Source of the DNA: Prorocentrum cordatum
Taxonomy: Eukaryota; Sar; Dinophyceae; Prorocentrales; Prorocentraceae
Assembly: GCA_963575745.1 (NCBI GenBank)
Contig: CAUYUJ010015693.1
Location: 890,789-954,788, forward strand
Length of the DNA stretch: 64,000 bases
Reading direction: 5' to 3'
Shown: one piece after another, positions 31,982 through 43,645 of the stretch
How positions within the stretch are numbered: position 1 is the stretch's first letter
Layout of the letters: every line of letters starts with the position of its first letter
Position numbers and translations under genes: made by a program
Notes under the pieces: model-generated
Database searches by the model: none
Told to the model about the DNA's origin: nothing
What the model saw: only the letters and a program-made list of their open reading frames with translations

Positions 31982-32490
31982 TATGCATATATGCATATAT
32001 ACGTATGTGTATATGTAAATATACATGCAAGTATACATATGCACATACGTACATGCATGCATGTTTGCAGGTATGCATCAATACATATACATTTATACAT
32101 TCATATATACATGCATACGTGCATGCAAGCATGCATGCACACATACATACATACATGCATACATACATACGTACATATATACATATGTATATATGTGTAT
32201 GTATATGTGTATAAATATGTTTGCATGCATACATGCATGCATACATCAATACCTGCAGACATGCAGGCATGCAACCATTCATGCCGACACACATACATGC
32301 ATGCATACATCCATACACATCGTGCATCTATGTTTATATATATATGTGTGTGCATGCGAGTATACATGCATATACGTGTACCAGTGTATAAATGTATTTT
32401 TATATATACACATATATATATACATACATGCGTATACTCATGTGTATAGATGTAGAGATGTGTTGGAATGCGTGTGTATATGTATTATAT
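31880..32490 (+). repeat. (TA)n/(CATA)n/(CATG) tract
   Basis: TA and TATATG/ACATAC units of about 600 bp. Tyr/Ile/His-rich frames on both strands are artefacts. Confidence 0.95.
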
Positions 32491-32614
32491 TCTTATAACT
32501 CTAATACCCGAAACCCCCCATCCTTACTTCTTATGATTAAACACCCCCCACATCCCCACCTAGTGGGCCGATAGCAACCCTGCCGTCTTAATTGTCCAAC
32601 AACAACACAAACTC

Positions 32615-33130
32615 GTTTTTTTCTCGTCAACATGTCGTCGAGTTGCGAAAAGAACAGCAGAAATGAAACGGAATGAACATCGCTTGGGTAACCCTAAGCG
32701 GGCGGTCGCGTGCTACCCATCAGAAAAGAGTACAAAGCGTTTTCCTTGTCAACATGGACATTCTTGTCGTCGACGCTGCGAAAAGTGAAGCAGGAATGGG
32801 GGGCGGCGCACATCGCGCGCGGACGCCTGGCCAACCCTACACCCGTCCTACCTGTCAAAAAACACAACAACGTCGACGTTTTTCTTGCCAACATATATTT
32901 TCTCCTCGTCGGCGCTGCGGATCGCGTAGCGGGAATGGGACGCGGCGCACATCGCGCGGGGACGCCTGCTCGTCAATATGGATTTTCTTGTCGTCGACGC
33001 TGCGGCCCGTCGGGTTGAGGAGCTTGGCGCGGCGTACATCGCGCGCGGTCGTGTTTCTCGTCGACGTTGCTCAACACGCGGCAGGAATAGGACGCAGCTG
33101 ATGTCGCGCGCTGAACGTCTAGCCGCCCAC
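32615..33130 (+). repeat. Degenerate ~80-140 bp tandem repeat, five units
   Basis: Units start near 32617, 32740, 32878, 32968 and 33050. Each carries (T)TCTTGTCGTCGACGCTGCG and, downstream, GGAATGGGACGCGGCGCACA-like sequence. Confidence 0.75.
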
Positions 33131-33279
33131 GATATAAGATGAGCGAGAGGCGTCGGACGCGACGCATTTGCTTCTTATGTTGTGGGAGGGTGGATGGGAG
33201 TGGACGGAGCCCTATGGCTCGTTCGAGCTGGCTAACTTGACCCCCACCCCACCCCCCACCCCCTAAACCGGACCTCCCC

Positions 33280-33920
33280 CAGGGACGCCCCAGACGCCCT
33301 GTCGGACGTCTCGGCGATCTTCGAACACCCTTGGAAAGGTCCGCTGGCCTTTCCGGGCCTCCCAGGGCGCTTCGCCGGGCCTTGCGAGCAGATTCGAGGC
33401 GATCAGAGGGGTCATCGGAGAGGCGCACGAGAGACCCAAGACAGCAAAAGAGCGCTCCAAGAGGAACTTCGACAGTGTGAAGGCGGCCCCAGAGGCCCCC
33501 AAGACGCCCCAAGAAACCGTTAAGAGAGCCCCGAAGAAGCAAAAACCGTTTCATTCCCTTCGGAATTTACATATGGTTAGCATATCCATTTTTGGAGTCT
33601 TCGCATCGTCCAAGACGGCCCGATGGGCCCCGATATCGCCCCAAGACGGCCCAAGAGGCCCCCCAGGGGGATTCGATGACGGCCCAACAGGACCCCAAGA
33701 TTGGCCCAGAGAGCCCCGAGACTGCCCACGAGAAGCCCAAGATTCTCCCAGAAGGCTCCCAAGAGAGACCCACGAAAGCCATTCGAGACCCCCAAGAAGG
33801 CCACTGGAGGCCCCCAAAAGGGCCCTAGATGGCTTCAGAAGACTCTACTAGAGGGCCTCCGCTTCCCAAGAAGGCCCCAGGACGGCCCAAGAGGGCCCCA
33901 GGACGGTCCAAAAGAGTTTC
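33280..33920 (+). repeat. CCAAGA array with core (copy d)
   Basis: CCCAAGACGGCCC-type units on both sides of a core at about 33530-33612 (AAAAACCGTTTCATTCCC ... TTTTTGGAGTCTTCGC). Confidence 0.82.
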
Positions 33921-34334
33921 AAAAACGCCCAGACGGCGTTTTCTACGAAGTACGTCGAGCTGACCCGACGATCTTGGTTTCACGTTTGAGACTCGAGGTT
34001 TGAATTCCTCGATCGACAAAGACAGGCAATGGATCTAGATTCGGAGTTCGACGGTCGAAGATTTCCTGACTGCCTGGGCCCCCCCAGGCATTCAGGAAGC
34101 GACCGAAAATCGATTTGTCCGGAGCTACTGCGACTTCTTCGGCGTATATTGGGAACGCTCCTTACTTCCTCACAGGACCTTCGCGCGCGAAAAATGATCC
34201 ATCCTTCCCCACTCTTGCGCACAAGCGTGTGAGCGCATCGGGCGAAATCGGTGCCAGCAGGCACCACGGGCATCAGAAAAATAAGCCGGTCGCCCGTCCA
34301 GGCCTCGAGGTCCCCCTTGCTGAAGCAAGCGGCC
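33921..34334. other. Spacer, no gene seen
   Basis: It contains a small hairpin GGTGCCAGCAGGCACC near 34251. No gene recognised. Confidence 0.4.
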
Positions 34335-34720
34335 CTTATGGGGGCCGTTTTCGGGTTTTTTTTGGAAGCCGTTTGGGACCTCTTGGGTCGTTTTGGTGCC
34401 CCTTTGGAGTCCTCTTGGGCTGTCTTGGGGCGTTTGGGGGAGCCTCTAGGGCCGCTTGGGATCTTGGAGCGTTCTTTGGGGCCTCTTAGGGCCGCATGGG
34501 AGCGCCGGGAAGCCGAACAGGAGAGAACGCCAAAACTCTTCAAAACCCGAAGGAAACTCAATGAGCGTGACTTCTTAGGACCGTCTTGGGAGGCATCTTG
34601 GAGGCCATTTTGAGCGTTTTGGAGCGATCGTTCAGCGATTCGGGGCCCTCTTGGACCGTCCCGGGGGCTTTCGGAGCCCTCTCGGCCTGGCTCGCGGCCC
34701 TCTCGGGCCCGAACAAGTCA
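34335..34720 (-). repeat. CCAAGA array with core (copy e), inverted
   Basis: Units read CTTGGG(G/C)C on this strand. The core is at about 34497-34585; its reverse complement holds CATTGAGTTTCCTTCGGG and GGCGTTCTCTCCTGTTCGGC, then TTCCCGGCGCTCCC. Confidence 0.82.
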
Positions 34721-35189
34721 CGCGACAACGCTCGGGGGAGCCCGCCGTGCCCCGGGAGATTGGGGCCGAGGGGCTCCGATCCCTTTTTTAAACAACTCTT
34801 CAGGAGCGAGGACTGAGGCTTGGAGGGGTAGTGAGAGGACGAGGACTTGAGAACACGCCCGCTCTTTGCCCAGCGGCGCGCTGGTTTATTTATTTATTGT
34901 TTATATATATACACACACACAAGATTGCCTTGGCGCGTCGCACCATGCACCTTGGTCCTTGAAGGTTGGCACGCAGGCGGAGTGGCAGGAAGGCCCAGCC
35001 GACAATTTAGCGATAACTCCTTGTTGCCTTCTCTGGCATCGCCGTCATAAGAATATGTTTCGTTTTCCTTATTCCACGTTTCTGTCTCATCCTTCGTGCC
35101 ATACCGTGCGTATTCTCCCCCCTCCTCGGCTCTTTTTGCGGAGGCCCCTCCTTGGAGAGCCCCTGGGGGCCTCACAAATGTTTTTCAAG
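34721..35189. other. Spacer, no gene seen
   Basis: A short TA/CA tract near 34900-34920. No gene recognised. Confidence 0.4.
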
Positions 35190-35535
35190 TTTCCTGGAAG
35201 CCTTCTGGAGGCCAACTGGGCGTTCTCTGGGGGCCTCTGGGGGCTTCCTCGGGCCACCCTGCCTCCAACCGCGGTTTCCCTGAACGCCCAGGTCACGATG
35301 TGGAATGCTTCGGAGGGTGTCTTGGGGCCATTTTGGGGCGTCATGGGGCTCTCTTGGGCCATCTTGAAACCCTGTCGTGCAGTCTTGGGGCTCTCCTTGG
35401 ACTACCTGGAAACCCTTTCCGATGGTTGTGGGGCGATGTTCGAGCCTCCCGGGCGGCTTCGGACGCCAAGAAGACCGCCGTCTTGGAACGTCAGGAAACC
35501 GAAAAGAGGAGAACCCCAAAACTCAAAAAAACAAA
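35190..35535 (-). repeat. CCAAGA array with core (copy f), inverted
   Basis: The core at about 35465-35535 reads, in reverse complement, GAGTTTTGGGGTTCTCCTC, TTTTCGGTTTCCTGACG and TTCCAAGACGGC. Confidence 0.8.
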
Positions 35536-35539
35536 ACAA

Positions 35540-35682
35540 TAAATATATATATATATATATAAACAAAAAACACACACAAAAAAGGGGGGAAAAAAAAAAA
35601 AAAACGGATGTTGCCTCTTGGGGCCTTATTGGGAGTGTTCTTGAAGGCCTCTTGGGACGAGGCCCGGGTCCCCGGTCCGATA

Positions 35683-35715
<33 letters not shown>

Positions 35716-35780
35716 GAATAAGAATATGCATATACATATATATATAACATATATATATATGTGTGTGTGAGTGCACACTT
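35540..35780 (+). repeat. (TA)n tracts around a short CCTCTTGGG piece
   Basis: TA dinucleotides and an A run, interrupted by about 80 bp of CCAAGA-family sequence near 35610-35675. Confidence 0.9.
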
Positions 35781-36149
35781 GCAGCAATCGTGTCTCGACA
35801 CGTTCATATATCCTCCTCGTATAGTCATGTAGCCGATTGGGCTCACCCGATGTCTCTCCCACACACCCCCTTCCCCCTCGACCTCCTTTCAATTCCCCCC
35901 TCTACCTAGGTACACTGCTCCTCCCTCTGCTTTGTCTTTCTCCCGCCTAGGTCTTTCACGCTTTCCTCTGGCCCCTTCCCTCACACCCCCCTCATCCATT
36001 CCTCGCCATCCCACCTCCTCCCCCTTCCAAATTCCCGTCCACAGCCCTGGCCATACCTCGCATGTGCATTCAAACAGCTCTCTGCGAGTTTGCGCGTGAC
36101 CTTCTGCGCACCGCCAACCTCGCCGGCTTTGAGCCAGTCTCCCGAAAGG
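35781..36149. other. Pyrimidine-rich spacer, no gene seen
   Basis: CCTC/CCCTT-rich. No gene recognised. Confidence 0.4.
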
Positions 36150-36400
36150 AAGGCGCTGGGAGGAGGAGGGTCACCACGATGATGATGATTGCAACCACGT
36201 CGGCAAGAACGATCAAGACAACGACGGAGGCGATAGAAGTTACGAGGAGGATGACGAGGACGACGAGAGCGATAGTGAGGATGAGGTTGACGAGGACAAG
36301 GAGGAACAAGAATAACAGGAGGAGGAGGAGGAGGAGGAGGAGGACGCGCGGAGGAGGAGGAGAGCAGGAGAGGAAGAGACGGGAGAGGTTGTTGGGGGCG
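36150..36400 (+). repeat. GAG/GAC-rich triplet tract
   Basis: Irregular purine-rich triplets, best kept at 36315-36365. Confidence 0.8.
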
Positions 36401-36769
36401 GGCCTGAAGCCATCCAACCGAATCACACAACATCGGGCGCGTCAGAGTCCGAGCCCTCTTCGAGGGAACTGGACGAACGCGTCACGGCCTCGCCTATGGT
36501 ACAGCCCAAGGCGAGGTCGGCCTCCTCGAGGTCAAAAGGGTCCAGGACTTGCTCGTGGGCAGCAAAACCTTGCCCGAAGCCAAAACGGCCGAGCTGGACG
36601 CCTCAGGGTCCCCAGGGCTTTCCGCCGCCAGAGAGTCGATCAGCGCCCGACGCTCGACGAGAGAGAGGCCTTTATGAGGACCGAGGGTTAGCCATGTCAA
36701 GTGCTTTGTGCAAAAGGGGAACTTCAGCTGTCGAGTCCGCCTCAGCTGGTCGCCAAGCCAGGAGGCGGA
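36401..36769. other. Spacer, no supported gene
   Basis: One plus frame (36496 onward) is open for 94 codons but has no motif. Confidence 0.35.
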
Positions 36770-37045
36770 GGAGGAAATGAGAAGGGGAAGGCGGAGAAGG
36801 AGGCAGGAGACAGGCGGAGGGGGGGGGATGAGGTGAGGAAGAGGAGGAGGAACACATAGGAATAGGAGGGGGAGGAGAAGGAGGAATGGGAGGGGAGGAT
36901 GGGAGGAGGAGGAGGAGGAGGAGGAGGAGGAGGAGATGGAGGAGACAGAGGAGACAGAGGCCCCGAAGTTCAGGAGGAGGAGTGGCAGCGGAGGAGCAGC
37001 AGCGGGAGCTGGAGAGAGAGAGAGAGAGAAAAGAAGGCGCGCCCC
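36770..37045 (+). repeat. (GAG)n/(GA)n tract
   Basis: GAG and GGGA units, ending in a short GA dinucleotide run near 37012-37030. Confidence 0.88.
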
Positions 37046-37089
37046 GTGCGACCCGTCGGTCTTGCCATCAAATGCCAGTCAGCGCAGAC

Positions 37090-37990
37090 TCGAAATGGAT
37101 CAGAAGATCGGAATGGAGTGGGATGGAGTAGACTGGACTGGACTGAACTGGACTGGGGTGGACTCTATTCCACTCTACTCGATTCGACTCTACAGTCGAG
37201 CATCTGAGTCAGAAACCTCCTCGCGAAAAGCTGGGACAGCGTTTCTTGCCCCGTCTGCCGGAAAGCTGGCCCCGTTTCTTGAGCATGTTCGCCCTTCCAG
37301 CGTTAGCAATAGACATTGGCCCAGGCTTGGTTTAAGAACAGTCCAGGGAGTTGGCCAACATGGATTGTATTATAGTTGTGTTGCTCACATGTTCGGATGT
37401 ATTATATGATAGCCGGTTATACTATACCATCTACCCTGATATTCTTTGCTAGGCTATACCTGCTCCACTCTATGTTTAATTGTTGTTATATTAGAATATG
37501 ATATGCACTCTTCTACTCGACTCCCACTCTACTAGCACCTTATCTGATATACTCTGCTCCACTCGTTGCTGTTATATCCTGGTTTATTCTACCAAATGTT
37601 TAGTATCGACTCGATAAAATATACAATGCCTGCATATACTCTACACTCTACCCTACTCTTCTCTACCTACCCTGACCTACTCAACCCTACCCTAATATAA
37701 GCTACGCTTACTCTACTCCTACTCTGCTCTACTATTAAATTCTCTGCTATCCGACTCTACTCTACCATCTACCCTATTCCATTCGATGATGCTCTACTCT
37801 ACCATACTGTACCCGAGCCGCTAAACTACTCTAATATACTCTTGCTCTACTCCGCACTACTCTGATCTTTTATACTCTATCCTACCCGACGCTACTCTAC
37901 CATCTACCCTACTCTAATCTGCTCTACGTCACCCCACTCTACCCGAATCTACTCTACTCGATCGTTATTCCTTATTGAGCCCGCAGAGCG
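37090..37990 (+). repeat. Degenerate pentanucleotide DNA, GGACT then CTACT based
   Basis: 37090-37200 holds GGACTGGACTG and CTACTCGATTC units. From about 37420 to 37980 the units are CTCTACTCTAC-like with many substitutions. About 200 bp of AT-richer DNA without repeats lies between (37210-37415). Confidence 0.75.
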
Positions 37991-38504
37991 GGAGTCACGG
38001 CGGGCCCCCAGGGGGAAGCTTGCACGCAGATGTTGCACACATCGGGTGTTAGGGATATTGTGTCGGCGTTGGTCGGTAAAATTGCAATGTTTCTTGGGGC
38101 CATGTTGGCGTTCCGTGGGGGCCGGACGGGAGTATGAGAGAGAAAATGCGTGAGGGGTAAGGAAATGCGTGAGGCGTGTGCCGAATCGACGCCTTGATGT
38201 CCCTGTGGGTGCCGATCACTTGCGTCTTGTCGTGAACCAAGAGAATCGAGCTGCGGAAATCGCGAAGCCCCTCTTAGTATGCCTTACGCATGCTCCTCAC
38301 CATCCTCTATTTCGTCATCACCTCATCATCTACCCTCGTCAACTAACACGGCGAGGGTGCGCTGGGGGCCCGCCGAATTCATTGCTTCGCTCATCCCGCG
38401 GGTCCACATCTAATGGCCTTCGGCCCATCCCGCCACTGTGCCTGGGTGGTGAGTCTGAGGCCTCTTGGATGTTCGTCCGGATCTCGTCGAGGTCTGTCGG
38501 GGGC
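37991..38504. other. Spacer, no supported gene
   Basis: GAGAAAATGCGTGAGG is duplicated near 38140 and 38160. A 121-codon frame (38169-38534) has no recognisable motif. Confidence 0.4.
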
Positions 38505-38995
38505 CTCCTGGAGGCAGTTCTGAGAGGTCTTTGAGGAGCTGTGTTGAGGCATCTTGGGGCCGCTTTGGGGCCTCTTTGGGGCATCTTGGGGCCTAGTGAG
38601 GGCATCTTGGGCGCCTCGTGGGCGCCCCTTGGCGCGGACGGCTCGAATTTTTGGTTCGTGTTCCCCCTCTTGGGCCGTCTCGGGGGCCTCTAGGGCCGTC
38701 TTGGGGCGGTCTTGGGGCCTCTCGAGACGTCTTGGAGCGTCGGAAGCTCGAGAAGTAGAGAAGCCCAAAAACATTGAAAAACGCATGGAAGAGCAATGAA
38801 TGTGGCTGCTCGGGACCCTCTTGGAAAGCCCTTGAAGGCCTCCTGGGAGCCTTGGATGGTTTTTCTTGCCGACTGGAGGCCATCTTGAGCGTCTTGCACC
38901 GATCGTTCAGCGATCGGGGCCCGCCTTGGGGGCCTTTGCCGGGCCCGGAAGCCCGCCCCGGAGAGTTCTGGCGTCCTTGGGGGACCCTTGCCGGG
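38505..38995 (-). repeat. CCAAGA array with core (copy g), inverted
   Basis: The core at about 38737-38835 reads, in reverse complement, CACATTCATTGCTCTTCC, TTTTTGGGCTTCTCTACTTC and GAGCTTCCGACGCTCCAAG. Confidence 0.85.
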
Positions 38996-39026
38996 ACCGT
39001 GTCGGTGTGCTTTGCGCTCAGCTTGG

Positions 39027-39146
39027 CATCGCTCGGACGTGTGCATTTTCCTTCAACGAGGACCATCGAGGAGCATCCTTGATCATCCTGCGAAAAAACC
39101 ACCCACGAAACCGAAAACAGCACAGGGAATGGACGTCCGAGCGATG
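39027..39146 (+). mobile_element. MITE-C copy 2 (120 bp)
   Basis: The same 14-bp inverted ends as copy 1 (CATCGCTCGGACGT ... ACGTCCGAGCGATG). The body keeps GACCATCGAGGAGCATCC, TGCGAAAAAACCAC, ACGAAACCGAAAA and CAGGGAATGG. It directly follows a CCAAGA array. Confidence 0.8.
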
Positions 39147-39189
39147 GCCAGTCAGGGACCCCCAGAGGCGCCCCCGCGCGCCCGAGTTA

Positions 39190-41565
39190 GAAGTGCTCTA
39201 GATTTGTTTTTTTGTTCCGGGTGGCCAGAGCCGAGGCGACCGCGCAGTCCACGCGTGCCCGCGGCAGCAGATGCATCAGATTAAACGGGAAGGAGGAGGA
39301 GGAGGACCAGCGTATCTGACCAAATGCTTGTCTTCGTCTTGCAGCTACTGACCGCTGCTGCTGCTGCTGCTGCTGCTGCTTGGAATTCCCATTGCCGTGT
39401 GCGTCTCTTGTATCAACATATCGAGAGTTATGGGGGCGGCAAAATCGACGGGGCCGTTCATCCATTGTTAGATGCTGGGCAACGGGGAACCCTCTGGCCA
39501 TGAATTCTGAGTAAACTCCGAAGTCCCAACAGGCCATGACACAGCTTTCATTTTCGAGGCGATCGAGCATGTATGTGTTGTGGCCATCATTTGTCAGAGA
39601 AAGTTGAGAGAGGCTCGAGCAGTGGCCTGGGCATCTCTCCGCATCGCGACGGGCCGTGGTTGCTTGGGTCAAAGCACGGGCGCAACATATCTCGAACAGC
39701 CATATATTCATCATCCAGGCCCATATGTGAGGCTGCTCTTGTTGTCGGTTGCCCCGAGGGCGGGCACCACGATCGGCCCCTGGACCCGCGGGAGGAGGGG
39801 GAGGCGGAGGAGTCGGGGCGAGAAGAGCAGCACCCACAGGGGATTTCACTAGTGGCTTGGCATCAGGCTTACCACAAGCTCTGGCACCAGATTTGGGGGC
39901 AATAGTGGGCCAGTTCATCATAGCTTGTGAGACAAGTCTTAGGAATCGCTTCATGTAGGCCTGGTCGGCCTGGCACATGCTGGATGTCGTTATCCGAGGG
40001 GGGCCCGAGCTTTTGAGCAGCCGCTTCGGCCACTCGATCGGCAACGGAGTTCCCGAGGGCCAGAAACTTGTCCCTGGAGCCTTCTGGGAGGCTGTCTAAA
40101 TCTTGACGGGCCCTAACTTTACAGATGGTGGGGAGGGTACCTCCAACGTGTCTGCCTTTAGCAAAAAGCTCCAGCCCAGCGTACATACATTCTATGTGTC
40201 TAATCCTAGCTGACTGTACTTCCTGATTGCTCCTAGGTGGTCGGAATGGACTCGCGTGAGGCGCGGGCACCTGTGACTGACAGCTAGGCGACATGTTCCG
40301 CAGCTCCTGACGTGGGCGGGAGGCCTTCGCCTGTCTGGCCCGCTAGGAAAGCCGCGCAGTCATCCTGACCACCCATAAGAATTACCGACCATCCAGTCTG
40401 ATTCCAGAGAGCTGGGCCATGCTTAAAGCAGGACCCATCAACGAAACCTTGTCCAGACATGGCGGCCTCTATGGGCTCGCCGTTTTCGAAGCAAAACTCC
40501 AGGCAAATCCGACCCCAGTGGGTCGATGAAAAACAAGGTCAGGATAAATCTGAAAACCGTTGGCTAGGGGAGCATCGTTAGGGTACCCGCTGAGATACTC
40601 GAAGTCTGAGGTTTCTAAGAGCTCACTTTTCAGATTGTCCACGCTCTGACAGCTGAAGCAGTGGCGCACGTCGCCTGACGGGGTGGCCACGGCATTTGCA
40701 TTCCCGGTCGATTTCGTAGCCTGCAGCAGCCAAGCGGGATTTGTTCCAGAGGCATTGGGTAAGGTACAGTCAGGCCCCTGAAATAAGGTCCAGTTCGGGT
40801 TCGGAAGGGGCTCGGTTGTTCCTTGGGTCTGCTGGCGTTCCCTCGCCATTGTGCCACAGAGCCCCCTCGGCGTTCCTTGGAAGAGGGATGGGGCCTCTGC
40901 CAAAACGAGAGGCAACGATGAGGGAACGCCTCTAAAAAGGGGCTCGGCCGTCCCTTAAAATGTATGACATGGTTTTGAAAAAAGGAGTTTCGTTCCTTAT
41001 TTAGCGTTCCTTCTGGCAGGGGCCTGACTGTAGGCCAGCAGGCAGCCCCTTTGGGTCTTGCTGAGGGTCGGGTCGTCCGGGATGGTCTTGGCGGTCGAGC
41101 AGCCGAGGCGGTCGTTTGGTTTGCCCATCTCGGCTGCTGCGCGGCACTCGAGCTTCGCCATCCTGGCGGCTTCGAGGTGGTACTTCAGAAGGGCTGGCCG
41201 GGTGGCCCCGAGCTGTAGCACTCGGCCGTCGGCTGTCTCGATCTCGTACGGGTTCATGAGCTTCCAACGTATCGTTCTGAAGCTCAGGAGCGCTGCACCA
41301 AGGCGGCCTCTGCAGGAACTCCAAGCCTCTGGTGGACTCGAGGACTCTGCAAGCCATCATTTGCAGGCCCACGTGGTTGTACTTCAGGAAGCCTGGTTGA
41401 GCTGAGATCCTCCAGACCGAAAGGCTGTAGTAAATAGCTGGCCCCGGGGCGGCCTTCAGGATGGGTCCCCCAGCAGGCACAGACTTAATACCCGAGAGCG
41501 TGTCTGGCTTCTTGGTCCCACATCGCTAAGGTATATGTTCTGGCTCTGGACAAGTTCGGAGGAGG
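39190..41565 (-). pseudogene. Decayed LINE ORF2, C-terminal half
   Basis: Reading leftward from 41565, shifting frames give segments collinear with the C-terminal half of the LINE at 1-6 kb: SLCLLGDP; YYSLSVWRISAQ; RPALLKYHLEAARMAKLECR; CLLAYLTQCLW and SRLAAAGYEIDRECKC (knuckle); DVRHCFSCQ; RNase H start VDGSC near 40435; RNase H end LALGNSVADRVAEAAAQ near 40050; then a tail to a stop near 39190 with a CTG/CAG run (39353-39380) read as poly-Gln. At least three frameshifts break it, and MITE-B copy 2 is inserted at 40767-41030. The endonuclease and catalytic reverse transcriptase regions are missing; the upstream side ends in a GAG tract. It is a dead fragment of a relative of the first LINE. 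Confidence 0.8.
40767..41030 (+). mobile_element. MITE-B copy 2 (264 bp), TA-flanked, inside LINE ORF2
   Basis: Left end CAGTCAGGCCCCTG and right end CAGGGGCCTGACTG are a perfect 14-bp inverted pair, flanked by TA at 40765-40766 and 41031-41032. It shares TTCGGAAGGGGCTCGGTTGT-like and TTCGTTCCTTATTTAGCGTT-like blocks with copy 1. Conceptual removal with one TA rejoins the LINE frame (LLAY|LTQCLW), which shows exact insertion at TA. Confidence 0.9.
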
Positions 41566-42044
41566 AGGAGGGAGAAAGAGGAGGAGGAGGAGGAGGAGGA
41601 GGAGGAGGAGAAGGGGGAGGAGGAGGAGGAGGGCGGCCGGCGCAGCCCGCCGCCACCAGCATGGCAGGGCCACGCACGCACCCGGAGCCCCAGCGCGGCA
41701 GCCGCCCGCCGCAGCCTGGCGGGCTACGCAAATGGCCAGCGTGGCCGCGCCAGCAGCGGCTGCGCGCGCAGCCGACGCCGGCCGTACGGGCCGCAGCGGC
41801 GCGCGCTGCGCGCCGCGCCCCCGGCGCGCGCGGGCGGGCAGCGGTTGCGGCCCCGGCAGGCGGCAGCGCGGCTACCGGGGGCAGCGCTGCAGCGGGCAGT
41901 TCCGGCGCCAGCGGCGCGCGCTGCGGCGGGGCGCCGGCGGGGGCGCGCCCGCGGGCGCCGCGCGGCGGCCGCGTCTCACACCGTGACCCGCCGGACGGCG
42001 TTGCCTGGCGCCCTGGCCCGCGGCTTGCATTCATTGGAGTCACA
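41566..42044. other. (GAG)n tract and very GC-rich DNA
   Basis: GAG triplets at 41562-41632, then CGGCGGGCGC-type DNA dense in GCGC. It separates the LINE fragment from the next open frame. No gene seen. Confidence 0.6.
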
Positions 42045-42647
42045 CGGTCGGTTTGGCGCGCCCCACAGAGCCCCAAGAAGGCCGAGTTCCCCTGCCCCCA
42101 AGTTCACCAACTAGTTGCAAGACACCGCCAGGATGTTGTAGAAACATTAGGGGACCTGGGAGCCACCTACACGAGCTTGAAAAAGATTTGGTGGACGTGG
42201 CCACACCTCCCTACGTTCACGAACCAGGCCGGTGATTCTCTCCTGCCCACCACCACTTCGCCCGTTTTGCTTACCAGTTTCTTGAAGAATGCCTTGCAGG
42301 AGGGCATAGCCAACCTTGCCGCGAAGAAGGTAGAAGCTGACGCAGTAGATATTTCGCATTCCGAGCACGCGCTGGACAGCAAGTACATGCCGAGTTCCGA
42401 CCGCAGCCTCCTCGTCCTCGCATGGTTTACCCAATACACTTGGATTCTCTCTCTCTCTCTCTCTCGAAGGACGCGGGCTACGATGCCCACGCGCAGCGGA
42501 TATGCGGAGCCCCGACTGGTGCCCGTGCCAAGCATTGTTTTTTGGAACGCTGCGCAACTAGCAATCTTCGAGATGAGTTCCTGGAGCCAGGAGATCTGGG
42601 AGCCCCGAGTCAACATCAGGCGTTTGCTACATGCGTCGGTTTCCTGA
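42045..42647 (+). CDS. Open frame of unknown function, possible exon
   Basis: The frame ending at TGA 42645-42647 reads like protein from about 42090: VETLGDLGATYTSLKKIWW, then VLLTSFLKNALQEGIANLAA, then LDSKYMPSSDRSLLVLAWF. A CT run at 42449-42464 reads as Leu/Ser. The same frame continues far upstream through a GAG tract and GC-rich DNA, which is probably not coding, so no start can be assigned. No domain recognised. The minus strand is also open (162 codons), and I prefer the plus strand only by amino-acid texture. It could be LINE or host debris. Confidence 0.22.
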   Translation, partial: RSVWRAPQSPKKAEFPCPQVHQLVARHRQDVVETLGDLGATYTSLKKIWWTWPHLPTFTNQAGDSLLPTTTSPVLLTSFLKNALQEGIANLAAKKVEADAVDISHSEHALDSKYMPSSDRSLLVLAWFTQYTWILSLSLSRRTRATMPTRSGYAEPRLVPVPSIVFWNAAQLAIFEMSSWSQEIWEPRVNIRRLLHASVS

Positions 42648-42859
42648 GCGCCCATCTTTCAAGATCCCGAGGCCCCACGGGCTCGGTCTACGCCGAGTTC
42701 TAGTTCGAGGAAGGTTTTTCGCCCGATGCGGTCTTTCTCGGAAAGGTTCACGACGATGGGAGCGTGGCCAAGGATGGCACCCCGCGATTACGGGGGCGCC
42801 TCGGGCCTGGAGGCCGCGGCGCCCCCCCCCCCCCCTGGACCGACCTCCCGAGGCCCACG

Positions 42860-43066
42860 CGCGACCCATGTCTGGGGCCACCACGGCAAACGCTGGCTCT
42901 GCTTACTCTGCCGCTCAAGACGCTTGTCCGATAAGACTAAGGCGGTTTGCGAGAAGGAAGCCCGCCCTGGCAGCGCGCTCGGACTGGCAAAGCTCGCAGT
43001 CCAGCCGAGCAGTCACCGGCTTTTCGGCGCTGGTGCAGCTCGCGAAGGAACAGCACAGTTGTGTTC
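42860..43066 (+). pseudogene. Possible LINE ORF2 C-terminal Cys-rich fragment
   Basis: The frame reads HVWGHHGKRWLCLLCR, then DKTKAVCEKEARPG, then SSHRLFGAGAA and AQLCSDC. This resembles the C-terminal C-x2-C ... C ... GH ... C-x2-C module of the first LINE (CSKC, DGCKG, GHLL, CFRC). The copia element begins at 43071, within or at the end of this fragment. Weak, motif-level evidence. Confidence 0.35.
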
Positions 43067-43070
43067 TGAT

Positions 43071-43629
<559 letters not shown>

Positions 43630-43630
43630 G

Positions 43631-43645
43631 CGGTAGCGGAGCAGG
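43631..43645 (+). other. Candidate primer-binding site
   Basis: CGGTAGCGGAGCAGG lies one base after the 5' LTR. It matches the common copia primer site TGGTATCAGAGC (initiator tRNA-Met complement) at 9 of 12 positions. Confidence 0.6.

Noticed and set aside
31880-32490. TA-rich tract as a replication origin or promoter
   Set aside because: It is a plain TA/CATA microsatellite with no supporting motif nearby.
37090-37990. Telomere-like repeat
   Set aside because: The units are degenerate CTACT pentamers, not TTTAGGG or a related telomeric motif.
38169-38534. 121-codon frame with DVPVGADHLRLVVNQENRAAE
   Set aside because: The first third looks protein-like, but the rest runs into the CCAAGA array and no family is recognisable.
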